64,000 nucleotides of DNA, from the NCBI GenBank assembly GCA_002205965.3, contig NADL03000552.1, forward strand, positions 275,596 to 339,595. Direction: 5' to 3'. The stretch is from Kappaphycus alvarezii. Its lineage: Eukaryota; Rhodophyta; Florideophyceae; Gigartinales; Solieriaceae. Both the position numbers and the translations under genes were made by a program. Shown here piece after piece: positions 53,490 to 64,000 of the stretch. A model generated the notes under the pieces. It was not told where the DNA came from and searched no databases. It saw nothing but the letters and a program-made list of their open reading frames with translations. How positions within the stretch are numbered: the stretch's first letter is position 1; each line of letters opens with the position of its first letter.

Positions 53490-54905
53490 TTAATCTCCTT
53501 GTTTCAGTCCATCAGCAACGTTGTCCCCCAGAGCGAACGCTAGTTCACTAGTCAATGTCATGATTTCATGACGTAGATAGCCTTCGCGAGCGCACGCGAT
53601 GTCCAACATCAGCCTCTTCTCTGAGGTACGCGCACCCTTAGAGATGACATCGAACAGCGACTTGCTGTCGGTCAGTAGCTTCACGGGTAGTTTGCGGTTC
53701 GGGTGCAGATGGAGTAGCTCTTGCGAAAGAGTATACGCTGCATCGAACATATCGCTGAACGCGATGAGCTCAGCAGCCATAACAGATCTTGTCACGCGGC
53801 GAGCTTTGTAGGAGCGGTAGAAGATTGGAATTCCAGTACCGTGACCATCTGCAAGGAAGAAGACATATCCAAGCTGCGATGTGAAGTCGGCGTTCCCAGC
53901 AAAAAATGCATCAGCTAGTCCAACGATTTGCAAGGGTAGCCACATCCAGCCTGGGAAACGCAACAGCGATCTCGTTTTTTGACAACATATTTTTATCACC
54001 TTGTTGACTCGCTTGATCACTGCACTCTTCCCGACTTCAAACCTCTCCCTAGTTACCTGCGACAGCTGTGCGACCTCAAATATGCAGTCCGGGCAGCTGT
54101 GGAATATCCACATTAGCTTCATACGCGTCGAAGCAAATTGCGAGTAAACAGCATCCTCGGGCAACGGCTTGATCTTCCGTGCGTAGAGGAATTGGCCAAG
54201 AGAAATGACGCCCCTTGAGTGCACCTTGGTAGAAAAACTAGTGAAGGTGCATGGTGGATAGTCATCTTCTAACATATCGAACCTTTCCGACGTACGAACA
54301 CAGAGGTTCTTGAACCATGGGTTCCCATCACGCAGCATGTCGTTAACGTAGGGGCCCTGATAGTCCTGTATCTTTCCGTCTTTCATACGATTAGCAAGAG
54401 CGATCCGAGTGCAGACTAACCATCCCCAAGTCCGAACGGTGATGGTCATCCAGCGTCTCATGCCAAAAGGTCCCCTGACTCTCCAAGACCGTAAAGACCA
54501 CGTAGTAGCATAAGAGTTCATTAGGCGCGAGTTCAAACTCAGGAGCAGCATCACGGATGTACACATCCCTCTGTAGACTTTCCGATGACTGCAGTACGCC
54601 TGGCTAACATCGGATGTCCACACTCTGAACCCATGGATAGCGGCAAGTGCTAGTATCAGATGGACCGAGGAAGGCTGATTGGTGTAAGAAGAAGTATGCA
54701 CCAAGAGCTTCTTGAGTTTATCCTTATGACTACCTACAACGTATCGAGCCTTCCATTTCGTCTCAAAATCTTCCGAAGACTTGATCGCCAACACATATCT
54801 TGCTGGCAGCACGTTCCCATCCGGCGGAATCTCCTGCGTTAGTATGACCTTGAATGTCTTCCTGTCCATTAGATTCTGAATTTCTTTCCTCTTCGCAGCA
54901 CTCAT
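53490..54905 (-). pseudogene. Copia reverse transcriptase and RNase H
   Basis: One 471-codon frame from ATG 54905 to a stop at 53490. It starts KRKEIQNLMDRKTF, then VLPARYVLAIKSS, WKARYVV, FRVWTSDVSQAYCS. The middle part is out of frame. The catalytic motif reads YVND at 54339-54350, so the first active-site Asp is Asn. RNase H follows: GLADAFFAGNADFTSQLGYV, TDSKSLFDVISKGARTSEKR, LMLDIACAREGYL. The ATG overlaps the stop of the preceding frame as ATGA, but copia RT normally continues from integrase, so I read that as chance. Confidence 0.85.
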
Positions 54906-56085
54906 CTCAGCAGAGGAGGCCTTGGATCATCCGCATCAAAAACCTCTGTCATCATGGTAGCGTGCTCTGCACACATTACGCTACCTAGCTCTTTTACAAA
55001 CTGCGAAGATATTTCCGAAGGGTTAAGGTACGGCTTTATCTGCGACTGTGCAAAGGGTCTTGCAGCTCCTACAGTAACATCTTGAACGAATACCAATTTC
55101 TTCTCGCGATCAACAGTTTGAATAACGAAAGGTCCTTTCCATTCTCCAATTCGGTTCTCCACTTGCTTCTCACGCCAAACCAAACTTTCTGACCAACATT
55201 CAACACAACATTAGACGATGTAGGCGCAGCATGGCGTAGAGCACGTTTAACTCGAAGTTTGGCCATATGCTGCTCCATTTATTTGCGAGCGGCGGTAGCA
55301 ACACGAGCACGGCTTTCCAATGACGCGCGAGGATCTGCAGCTACATCGGTGTAGACTAGGGTAGAAGTGTATTCCCGAAGACAAGAGCAGACGGAACCAA
55401 ACCCTCAGGGCCAAGTGTATCGTTCAGGGACTTGACAGCCATTGCCAGTAGGAGCCTAGGAGAGGTATTATCGAAGTCCAGCTTCAGCTTGCGGAAGGTA
55501 TTCCGTAAGGGTTGGTGATACCTTTCACCAATTCCCAAACTTGAGTGAGCTTCGATACCAGTCCTTTGCACTTCAACCTTGCTCGCAGCTCCCAGGCTAA
55601 CGAAAATTTCACCAAACGCAGAACCTTGGTCGACGATAATCTTATGCAGCAGCCCGGTGTATATGGTTGCCCCAGCACTCCAATATCGTTGCCCAGATGG
55701 TCTTCGTAGATACAAACCGGCAAGAATGCGGCAGCACTGAAATGGGTTCCTTCATCAACGATTTGCAACACCGGTTTCCCATCCAAAAACATCACATCCA
55801 TAAACAACCTTTCGTTGAACTTCGCATTCTCAGCACCGAAAGAAACTCGGAAACGAGAAGTTCCTGCTTGCATACGTTGGCAGGGGTCACATTTCCTTGC
55901 TATACCTTCAAGTACTTCCAATGTTTCCGGTGTGGTATCCTCGGGTCTTGCGCGGCGCAGGAGCTAGTAAAGTTTCTCAGCAGACGGATGTGCACATTGC
56001 CTATGCATCTTCGTCAGCTGTTCCGTAGTGTAGAATATCGGAGTGGCAAGATCCATAGCGACATACACATGACCATGTTGACGGG
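54902..56085 (-). pseudogene. Copia integrase
   Basis: Minus-strand pieces: IFYTTEQLTKMHRQCAHPSA (zinc domain histidines) near 56040-55990, KCDPCQRMQAGT near 55880 (zinc cysteines), LFMDVMFLDGKPVLQIVDEG near 55800, IIVDQGSAFGEIFV near 55640 and HSSLGIGERYHQPLRNTF near 55530, giving the D, D, E series. The C-terminal piece 54902-55183 has ENRIGEWKGPFVIQ and FVQDVTVGAARPF. Stops and shifts near 55750 and 55350. Confidence 0.8.
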
Positions 56086-56769
56086 TCATCGGAACACTCC
56101 ACCATAGGTGTGCGGAAGGTTTACCAGAGGAACCAAGTCCTGAGCGAGTTCATGGAAAATTTTGACGGCCGGTATCCCATCATGGACTTTACTGCGGATA
56201 TGGGTGTTGACATTGCCCATCTTGCAGTCCTTCTTGAGATGATTATCGGAACCGCAGGTGTGGCATCGGAGAACTGTCCCGTCACACCCAAGATGGTTGG
56301 TACTAGCGTGACGCGGTGGACCTTGGCGAGAGTACGACTGCTTTCTCGAATAGGGAGCACGCCCATACTTTTGGTACATCTTGTTCACAGTACTAGAGTC
56401 GGCAGCGGCGTGAGTCTTCTCTTCATCATGAAGTTGGAGTCCTTCACTCAGAGCAGTCACAAATGCATTGAAGTTGAACTTCGCGGTAGTGATCTGACCA
56501 ACGGCTCGAGATGCCCACGCTTGACCAACGACGGCGGCACGGAAGAAGCGGATCTTGTTCGAATCGTGTCGGAAGTTCGGCGGACACTGCGGAGTAAGAG
56601 CGTTGATTTGGTCGATCAGCGATGTCAGACCTTCACTCAACTCAGTAATCCTCTTCTTCTTCATGAACTTCCCGATGCAAAGCTTTTCCAATTCACCCTG
56701 AACAGCCAACTGAAGAGCATCTGAGTCGTATTCATCCCGCATCATCTTCTCCAACTCCTCGAAGCCCAC
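56086..56769 (-). pseudogene. Copia gag with CCHC knuckle
   Basis: A 227-codon frame. Capsid-like part: KKKRITELSEGLTSL, CPPNFRHDSNKIRFFRAAVV, GQAWASRAVGQ. Near residue 170 is CHTCGSDNHLKKDC, a CX2CX4HX4C zinc knuckle. The homologous region of the copia element at 46-50 kb (EEDKVEYLYKAVIG) has no knuckle. Protease should follow, but no DSG/DTG motif is seen. Confidence 0.8.
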
Positions 56770-57111
56770 ATCATGAGTGGCGTTCTGGAAGAAGGAGTAC
56801 GGGCGGGGACTGAGAAAACATTGACGAAGAAGTTGGTTTTCAGGGTCGGCGACAACTCAAACAGGTCCGCACAAATGTTTTAGTCCCTGATTGTATGGTC
56901 GATTGAGTCGGTCAGGTCCCCAGAAAACTTGGAGTCCCAAAAATATTGCTGGACTGAAGATGCCTTCTTCGGGTATCCACTGTCGGATGAATCTTCCTCG
57001 GTGAAACCTTCGACGTTGGCGGGTGAGAAGATGAAGACGGCCGAGGAGGTATCGGCAAAGTTTCTTCTTCTCTAACCTTCGTGCCGATCTCCTGTTCCAC
57101 GACGACGGGTT

Positions 57112-57659
57112 CTACGACGGCAGATCGAACTTGAGATCGGACTTCTTGCTAGAGATCGTAACTCGGCGGTCGTCCTCTCTCGCAGTCAGAGAGAAGCCAG
57201 TCGACTCATAGTACCGGTCCGACATCTTCTTCATCTCTTCCATTGAGGCACCGTATACTCTCGCGAGCCATACGTGAGCCATGGCCATCTTGTCGTCTCG
57301 GACGGCGGGTTCGAGCTGACGGATGGTCTCGACGCCAACAGGGCACACCCTGTAGAGCTGACACACGTCATGGGGAAGAACTACAGTAAACGACGGTTGA
57401 GAGAAGAAGCAGTCGGTGAAGACTTCAGATGGCGGCGGAAGAGCGGATCGGAGAAGAATGGCTATCGCGTCCGCGTCCTCTTCGTCTCCGGGGGGATTGT
57501 TCTCCAAGATCATGAGTTCCACCGCAGCAAACTCCTTCGCGAGTTCTGTCCTGGCCTTGAAGTTGACGCATTTCCTGAGAAGACGATCGTTCTTCACTTG
57601 AGCGGTGGATCGAGTAGACGACCCCAATTCGTCCAAGAGATGACTCAGCTAATCCGGAT
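57112..57659 (-). CDS. Copia N-terminal gag ORF
   Basis: The frame opens after a TAG just inside the 5' LTR and stops at 57112. There is no ATG near the beginning; the first in-frame Met is at MILENNPPGDEEDADA, so initiation may be non-AUG or the start was lost. Content is mixed, with acidic (PPGDEEDADA) and positively charged parts, and no recognised domain. It lies upstream of the capsid frame and probably forms the gag N-terminus. Confidence 0.5.
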
Positions 57660-58042
57660 TGTCGCTGGACACTGCTCCTGGACGTGTCACTCGAATTGTG
57701 GTCCGAGCCACAGCAGGGGAAACGGCTGACGTGAATTGGCGTCGGTGGCGGTAGTGTGTCGGGCGCAGCGTATAAAGGATTTCGAGAAGGATCTGGTAGA
57801 ATCGAGAGCGATAGGGACGCTACGCAGCGACGTAGGCAAAGAAAAATGCGACACTTTGGTCAACTCTTTACTTCATTCCCCTTTACCTCCTCCAAGCTAC
57901 GAGTGGAGGCAGTATTTAACTAAAACTGCAATGGGCTTGCAGTGACATTGCGCCGGCGGCGCACAGTAGCGCATAGTCACCAGCCGCGAAAATGCAGGGC
58001 TGACGCCCAGCCTTTCATGCTGACGTCAGCTCATATTCGACA
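57660..58042 (-). repeat. Copia 5' LTR (right)
   Basis: On the minus strand it starts TGTCGAATATGAGC and ends GTCCAGCGACA, with perfect TGTCG/CGACA terminal repeats. The interior starts ATCCGGATTAGCTGAGTC; the copia element at 45.9 kb has TTCCGGAATTC in the same position, so a shared primer-binding site is likely. Confidence 0.9.
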
Positions 58043-58585
58043 AAAACTCCTTCCAACAAACAGCTGGCGTTACTCTGGACAAGTCTTGCCGCGTGACGAG
58101 CGAACAATGTTCGCTGCGCATCAGCAATCGGAACGGCTGCCCGTGCGGCAATGCCAGTCGCAACCCGGTTGGCGAAGTCTCGAGCAGAAGGGTGCCAGCC
58201 CCCAACGTGGAGAGTGCAAGGGCAATGAAGCGATGCCCAGGACCCTTGGAACGTATCAAATCGGCAAAGCGAGTGTCTTTGCCCAGGCGAGCATGGTTAA
58301 GGGGCTGGAGTGGGCATCGCGCCAGGGAGGGAAGGCGGGGGGGGGGCGGGGATGGATAACGGTTACGTCATAATAGTCCGTGTCCCGTTCTCTCCAAGCG
58401 CCTTGATGTCCGGGCGAACTGCATGCCCGGGTTGTGGCAGCCCGAGGACATGGTGTTGGGCAGCTTTGGAGAGATGTGCAGCAAACAAACGTTTCTGCGA
58501 GTCATGCCGCCACCCGCGTGTGGATCCATAGGCACAGCACAGCGCGTGGTCACCATACTGATCCATGAGGGTCCTGCATCCCCTT
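58043..58585 (-). pseudogene. LINE fragment, antisense copy 2, right part
   Basis: Minus-strand continuation of 52440-52506. It reads MDQYGDHALCCAYGSTRGW then RHDSQKRLFAAHLSKAAQH and GHAVRPDIKAL, a zinc knuckle plus RPDI endonuclease-like motif, then GPGHRFIALALSTLGA. It is complementary to 61520-61985. Its other end meets the 5' end of the sense LINE at 58.7 kb, head to head. Confidence 0.7.
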
Positions 58586-58689
58586 TGTTGTTGGTTTACT
58601 GCGAGTAATGGAAAGGTTGGCAGTCCTATCCAATCGCTTAGTAGGGTGCACTGCTTTTAGGGCCTCAGGGAAGGGAAAATCTGTTACCA

Positions 58690-61600
58690 AGAATGCTCTC
58701 TGCCAGTACAAGTGCAGACGCGGTGGCCCGTTATAAACAAGGTGATCCTCGAACATGGCTATGCCCCAAACCACTTCGTGCGGCGTCCGAGCGCCCCCTA
58801 CAGCGCCCTCACCACTGTCCCTTGGGTTGTGCATCCATCACGGCGACTACCGGGCATGGGTTGGTTCACATCTCTGCCAAATGCACAAACCCGGCAAGAG
58901 CTCCACCAGTAACCACCCCAAGCGCACGCAGGTTCCAAGCCTGCAGGCCTGCTTATCTTCGTATGGATACTGGTACTGCTATGCCCACAAACGTTACATG
59001 AGCTCAACGGTTGGGCGTAAGCTTCAAAATGGCCTTACTTCCTACACATATCGGCCATGCCCGGAGTGCGGCGACAGGTTCTCAACCCCTCCCGGTACAC
59101 TCCGCTCTTACCCACGCAGCTTCGCTCCACTCCTCGAGCACCGTCTGCATCCTCGTGTGCCTCAGGGAGTGTAACCTCGTGTACCGAACGAGGTTACACT
59201 CCCTGAGGCAGCTTCAGCCTCAACCAATCCACCCGAACCACAGCCCATCCCGGATGCCACTCCTCCTCCGCCTTTGCTCACCACCGCTCCCTCATTGAAC
59301 GGCTCGAGGAGACAGCCGCTTCCCCCCTTGCACACAGTCTGCACTACTCACGTCCCGCTAGCGCAACACATACCGCGACTTGAACGTCAGCGGATTTCAA
59401 GGGAGCTAGCTCTTGTCCTTGGAGAATGCGCGGACGCACCACATAGTTCTCATCAAGCTGTGGAGGCTTTCACCAAGTTGTTCCTATTCCCGTCCGCGAT
59501 CCTTGTCAATCCCAAGCCCTCCACCCTCTCAACCCTCGTTCCGGGCACAGCATCAAATTCCTGTATTTTTGCTGAACGCATTCAACTGCGGCGTGATGGA
59601 CAGTACGAAACTTTGATGCGAAGGGCACACGCCTTGGCAACGTCGCCCGTTACATAAGGCAACTGAAGAGGAACAAGCGGAGATCAACAAAGGCGCGCCC
59701 TGAGGCTTAAAGGAGGGTGCTTACGGCAAGGCAGCGCGTACGCTGTGATCTCGGGGATCGCATGCCCCTCCGCAGAGGTGGTTTCCATTCTTCGGGAGAA
59801 ACACCCACAGCGCTCTCCGACTACGAAGTCGTCCAACCCGCTTCCCTGAGTCGTTGCCGTTTGCCCCCACTTCACTCCAGAACTTGTTCTCCGTTGCGTT
59901 CGGGGCTTTCCAAGGGGTAGCGCCGCAGGGGGATCCGGACTCCGCCCAAACCACCTCGTTGAGCTTTTACAGGTCCCACCAGTCAATGGTGGAGAAGCTT
60001 GCTAGCTGCTCTAACTAGTGTGGTCAACTTGCTAGCCAACGGGAAGGCCCCTGCGGCTATATCGGCATGGATCGCAGGTGCGCCTCTTACGGCACTTCTA
60101 AAACGGACGGAGGAATCAGACCGATCGCCGTGGGCGAGACCTTACGTCGCTTGGTGGGAAGATGTTGCTGACTCGCATTTCCGAAAGGCTTCCAATATTT
60201 CAGCCACTCAGTTGGGAAGTAGCAACGTCAGGAGGATCTGAGGCAGTTGTCCACGCTGTACGGCGACTTTATGAGGAGCATGGCGAATCGGCAGAGTATG
60301 CACTGTTAACCGTTGACCTTCAAAACGCATTCAACCTGGTCAGCCGAAGTGCGTTTTTGAAGGAGGTCGAGCAGAGGTTCCCGGAGCTCTTACCTTGGTC
60401 AATTACACGTACGCGGTAAACCCGGTCATCTGTGGTGTGGGGATGATATGCTCCGGAGCGTGGTAGGCGTGCAGCAAGGGGATCCTCTGGGTCCACTTTA
60501 TTCTCCCTTGTGCTGAAAAGTGACGCAGGAACTGAAAACCGCCTGGAAAAATGGGCCGACACCACAGTCACGCCTCTCTGCTCCTTCCGCTATGGTACTT
60601 GGACGATGGGTATACAGTGGCACCCATGAAGCCATTCGAGGGCACTACGATTCCTCTCTTCCGCAGAGGTGCGCACTTTGGGTTTGCACCTCCGCATGGA
60701 TAAGTGTGCCATCTGGTGGCCAACCGCCCCCCCCCCGTCTGTTCAGCAGTCCTTCCCAGCCGACCTTCGCCAGGACTATAGTGAAGGGACAAAAGTGCTC
60801 CCGGCCCCAATCGGATCGGACCAATTCGTGGAGCGCGAGTTCTCAAGCATGTCGCTTCGCTGAAGCCTCTCCTCAACGCTTTGTTAACCCTGGAGGACAC
60901 CAAGTAGCTCTCCATCTACTACGGACCTGCTTCGGTGTATGTCGCATTAACTACCTCCTACGTGTAGTTCCCCTCATTCCACTGCTAAGGGGGCTGCGGA
61001 ATTCGATTCCGCTGTTGACGCTACACTGCGGGGGTTGATGGGCGGGGTTCTGGACAGCAATACTTTTCGGGAATTGCAACTCCCTGTGGTGCCCTTCGGC
61101 CCGCTCAAGCCAACTCGGCTGCGTTCCTTTCCTCCGTGTCCTTCACGCGTGCCCTTTGCTCTACCCTTCTGACTGTGCTACCGAACACTGCTCTTCATTC
61201 ATACAAATCCGCAGTTCGGGCGCACGACGACTGGAAGACACAAGTAGCACCCGAGAAGGTGGTCCATTTCACGGGTATCGACTCAGTGCAGAGGTTTGGG
61301 CAGGGGCAACTCGTCCGCCCAGTTGAGGAAAAGGCCTTTGATGACATGCCGAAGGGGGATGAGAGGACTGTTGCATTCCGAGCCTCGTTGTCAGTGGAAG
61401 GTTGCAAGGACTGGCTGTCATGCCAACCGGCTCCGAGGTTGGGTACCTACACCTCGGACCGCAGTTACAAGACGTAGTTGCAGTTCTATTGCAGGGTGCC
61501 ACTGTTTCCTCCAACTTCGAAATGTCACAAAGGGGGATGCACGACCCTCATGGATCAGTATGGTGACCACGCGCTGTGCTGTGCCTATGGATCCACACGC

Positions 61601-62118
61601 GGGTGGCGGCATGACTCGCAGACACGTTTGTTTGCTGCACATCTCTCCAAAGCTGCCCAACACCCTGCCCCCGCCCGCCTTCCCTCCCTGGCGCGATGCC
61701 CACTCAAGCCCCTTAACCATGGTCGCCTTGGCAAGGACACTCGCTTTGCCGAATTGATACGTTCAAAAGGCCCTGGGCATCGCTTCATTGCCCTTCCACT
61801 TTCCCATTGGGGGGCTAGCACCCGGCTGCTCGGGACTTTGCGAAACGGGTTGCGACCGGCATTGCTGCACGGGCGGCTGTTCCGATTGCTCACGCAACGC
61901 AAACACTGTTCGCTCGTCACGCGGCGAGGCTCGTCCAGAATAAGGCCAGTTGTCTGTTGGAAGGGTTTTGAGTGAGTCTTAATGCCGCAACGTGCAAGTT
62001 TGTATGTTCCAGAGAACCTCTGTTCTCGTGGTATCCCCGTCCCTACGCAAGTTAGGCCTCTTCCCTGTTATGTCTAGTTCCACCCTGTTCCCCCCTATCT
62101 ACCAGTCATCCGTTTCAG
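58690..62118 (+). pseudogene. Near full-length LINE with RT and knuckle/endonuclease C-terminus
   Basis: The longest non-LTR copy here. N-terminal Cys/His pieces (PCPECGDRFSTPPG near 59060) suggest zinc fingers. Pre-RT: RISRELALVLGECADA near 59400. RT: GAPLTALLK then TDGGIRPIAVGETLRRLVG (about 60080-60165), SGGSEAVVHAVRRLYEEHG, LLTVDLQNAFNLVSRSAFL (60300-60355), GVQQGDPLGPLY (60465-60500) and catalytic WYLDDG at 60593-60610. Thumb: LHLRMDKCAIWWPT. C-terminus: C then YGDHALCC (61523-61585) and GPGHRFIALPLSHWG. At least five frameshifts or stops. It ends at 62118, short of the 51.1-51.9 kb copy. Confidence 0.8.
59158..59210. repeat. Perfect 23-bp hairpin
   Basis: Arms 59158-59180 and 59188-59210 are exact reverse complements (TGCCTCAGGGAG... 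against ...CTCCCTGAGGCA) around a 7-base loop, GTACCGA. It lies in the N-terminal part of the LINE. The surrounding element is degenerate, so a perfect hairpin must be recent. Confidence 0.85.
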
Positions 62119-62175
62119 TATACACCCCTATTTATACCAACCCATTCAAGTATACCCAATTTACCCACTTTCCCC
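62119..62175 (-). repeat. Type D terminal motif, inverted
   Basis: TTTATACCAACCCATTCAAG and CCCAATTTACCCACTTTCCC is the reverse complement of 51058-51100. It directly follows the truncated end of the sense LINE. Confidence 0.5.
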
Positions 62176-62935
62176 CCTGTTACTGATGCCATAGTTAAAG
62201 TACAGTATGTGAGCGGAATGCGGTATGATTTTGTTGGAAGAAATGATTGAGCCAAGGGTACAAGATTGTGCACCAGTCCAGCATCTGGCGCTGTACAGTA
62301 CAGTGTGTATTGCAGTATGGTATGCAGAAACCAACGTCCATGAAAAAGGCCCAGTTGTGTACAACTTGGGTTTTGATTGAATTCCATTTTTCTGTTTTTG
62401 AAGCTACACAGTCGAACAACGCCGGGCGTACCTTCAAAAGTGAGCACTTTGCCAGCAACACCCTGCATTGGCTGTAACCTCCAATGTGGCTCGCTGTGCA
62501 TTTGCTGGTACAGTAGAGCGGAGTGCCATCTGCGCTAGCCGCAACATTTCATGTCCATACACACTATTGTACTATTCAAGTTGACTGGGTTTCAGCCGCC
62601 ATGTCTGCTGCAGTCAATTCGTACTCTCGATCAATGAACAAACCGCCCCATGTTTCCGCCCTTCGACAATCATTCAAAAGAATGATCGAAATGTGATCTA
62701 CCGCATGATTTGTCGCGGCTGTATCTGTCGCTTGCGACATGCTGTACTGTGAGTCTGGAGAACTGCACTATGAAACTACTGTACCGTCGGTAGTACGCGA
62801 GGATCTTTGGGAGCAAGCCAAAGGTTGCGTCGCCCAAGACGATTCATAGACTCAACCATCAAAGAGCAGTACACGTCGCAATCATAAACAAACAATATTC
62901 ACTATAATTACACTGTCATTTCACGTCAACTGGTA
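62176..62935. other. Spacer, no gene recognised
   Basis: Frames on both strands lack domains. Several CAGTAC/GTACTG words occur (62293, 62755, 62780). Confidence 0.35.
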
Positions 62936-62939
62936 TTCT

Positions 62940-63185
62940 ACTGTACTGTACTGTACTGTAGTACTGTTACTGTACAGTAACAGTACTGTTCAATAGCGCC
63001 CACTGTCCCGGTGGATTTCAATGGATCCGAATGAATCCCAGTGGATCCCAGTGGGAAGGAAAGCCGCAAGATTAAGTAGTGAGCTCCCAGCCCATGATGC
63101 AAGTATGTCCGACATCCAACCAAGAAACACTCCTCTCGAGATCAACCACCGCCCCTCCCCCCGTCACCACTCTCACCCGTAAGTC
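62940..63185 (+). promoter_or_regulatory. Upstream region of the dehydrogenase: (CTGTA)n and a 28-bp palindrome
   Basis: A CTGTA pentanucleotide run at 62940-62960 is followed by a perfect palindrome, 62960-62987, centred between 62973 and 62974 (AGTACTGTTACTGT and its complement). Downstream are GTGGATCCCAGTGG-like short repeats at 63010-63055. The start codon is about 200 bp further on. A regulatory role is inferred from position and from the similar run upstream of the other host gene. Confidence 0.4.
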
Positions 63186-64000
63186 ATGACCTCCCTCAAA
63201 AACCGCCACATCGTCATCACCGGCGCCACGCGTGGCATCGGCCGCGGCCTAGCCCTCGCCACGGCCCAACACTCCGCCAACCTGTACATCACCGGTCGCA
63301 CGGCCACCGGCCCTCACTCTCTGCAGCACATCTCCTCGCTCATCACTTCCGCCGGTGGAACCTGCCACTACTTTGTCGTCGATCACAGCGATGACACTAG
63401 CGTTGCCGATTTTTTCGCAGACCTCACCCGAAAACTACAAGCAAACGGTGCGACGCTTGATGTGTTTGTGAACAACGCCTACTCGGCAGTCGAATTTCTC
63501 ACCGCGTCGGAGGGCGTGCCTTTTTGGAAGCAGAGTTTGGAGAACCCGGGCGTGCCGGACCCGCAGGGAAAGCCGGGACTGGTATGGGACCATGTGAATG
63601 GTGTTGGGTTGCGGAATAACTATGTATGTGCCACGTATGCGATGCGTATAATGGAACGGCAGGGGTCTGGTGTCATTGTGAATGTGTCGTCCTTGGGTGG
63701 AATGATGAGTATTTTCGACGTCGCCTACTGTGTAGGGAAGAGTGCTGTGGACCGCATGACTGCTGAGATGGCCAGGCTTGCACCGCCGGGAATTGTTTGT
63801 GTGACCCTCTGGCCGGGGCTTGTTTCCACGGAGCATATGGTCGATCAGTACAACCGACAGAAGGAGGGCGGACACGATACGCATCAGGTGTCAGTGACGT
63901 CGGTTATGTGGAATGCGGAGACCCCGATCTTTGTTGGCCGTGTGTTGTCGGCCATGCTTGCCGAGCAATACAGCTCAATGCTGAAATCTATGCACGGGAA
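63186..64000 (+). CDS. DHRS1-like short-chain dehydrogenase/reductase (3' end beyond window)
   Basis: An uninterrupted frame from ATG 63186 to the window edge gives 271 residues with no intron. The N-terminus has the Rossmann nucleotide motif ITGATRGIGRG (Thr12-Gly13 to Gly19). VNNAYSAV holds the conserved NNA at 96-98, Ser168 lies in NVSSLGG, and the catalytic pair is Tyr181/Lys185 in YCVGKS. LWPG follows at about 208-211. VNNAY, FW, GLRNNY and LWPG are shared with the DHRS1 subgroup, whose members are about 300 residues and NAD(P)-dependent. The catalytic series is complete, so it is probably functional. Substrate cannot be inferred. Another classical SDR is the main alternative. Confidence 0.9.
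   Translation, partial: MTSLKNRHIVITGATRGIGRGLALATAQHSANLYITGRTATGPHSLQHISSLITSAGGTCHYFVVDHSDDTSVADFFADLTRKLQANGATLDVFVNNAYSAVEFLTASEGVPFWKQSLENPGVPDPQGKPGLVWDHVNGVGLRNNYVCATYAMRIMERQGSGVIVNVSSLGGMMSIFDVAYCVGKSAVDRMTAEMARLAPPGIVCVTLWPGLVSTEHMVDQYNRQKEGGHDTHQVSVTSVMWNAETPIFVGRVLSAMLAEQYSSMLKSMHG

Larger units (their letters stand above)
52507..58042 (-). mobile_element. Copia element on the minus strand, AAAAC target duplication
   Basis: LTRs at 52507-52890 (384 bp) and 57660-58042 (383 bp) bound a 5.5-kb element, flanked by AAAAC at 52502-52506 and 58043-58047. LTR ends are TGTCG...CGACA (one base changed at the left copy). Order along the minus strand is gag, integrase, RT, RNase H, which identifies copia. 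Frames are broken in integrase and RT and the RT active site is altered, so it is defective despite very similar LTRs. It split an antisense LINE fragment. Confidence 0.93.

Noticed and set aside
54902-54905. ATGA overlap between copia integrase and RT frames as a recoding signal
   Set aside because: Copia RT is normally fused to integrase, and the region has several other frameshifts, so a chance break is more likely.
61585-61920. Antisense ORF over the LINE C-terminus
   Set aside because: The plus strand has GDHALCC and the continuing LINE frame; the reverse frame is a shadow that also recurs wherever the LINE is inverted.

Overview
This window is eukaryotic and strongly repeat-dominated: perhaps 3 kb of 64 kb looks like ordinary host coding sequence. 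Two host genes are recognisable. One is a secreted metallo-beta-lactamase-fold protein (about 6.8-7.9 kb, minus strand, one frameshift). The other is an intact DHRS1-like short-chain dehydrogenase that runs off the right edge (63.2-64.0 kb). Both lack visible introns and are GC-rich in third positions. The transposon load (copia, gypsy, several non-LTR lineages, pogo-type) and intron-poor genes would fit a repeat-rich red alga or a fungus-like genome; I cannot place it more firmly from sequence alone.

Layout. 0-14 kb: 3' ends of several non-LTR retrotransposons, many copies of a short G/C-ended terminal motif, a gypsy solo LTR with a target duplication, the lactamase-fold gene, and an ORF at 2.6-3.9 kb that begins with a near copy of the histone H3 tail. 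14-35 kb: AT-rich, old, degenerate sequence with several long gypsy LTRs (called LTR-B here), a decayed non-LTR element, a pogo-type transposase relic and the RT end of an old copia element. 35.2-42.6 kb: a complete but decayed gypsy element (GTCTT target duplication) inserted into that old copia element. 43-46 kb: copia integrase, gypsy gag and another LTR-B. 45.9-50.5 kb: a copia element lacking integrase. 51-62 kb: non-LTR elements in both orientations, one interrupted by a 5.5-kb copia element (AAAAC target duplication). 62-64 kb: spacer and the dehydrogenase.

The most unusual content lies in the gypsy-type elements. (1) The ORF at 2626 carries an H3-tail-like N-terminus joined to an unrecognised domain, directly upstream of an LTR-B. 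(2) LTR-B encodes, inside U3, a conserved acidic protein ending in a motif like MDILEELFGSDLE; relics of it recur six times in the window. (3) The complete gypsy element carries, in the env position, two tandem homologous ORFs of unknown function, the first starting at an ATGA overlap with pol. LTR-B and the other gypsy LTR share R/U5 but have unrelated U3 regions. My inference is that these are chromatin- or transcription-related accessory modules of one gypsy lineage; nothing here proves function.
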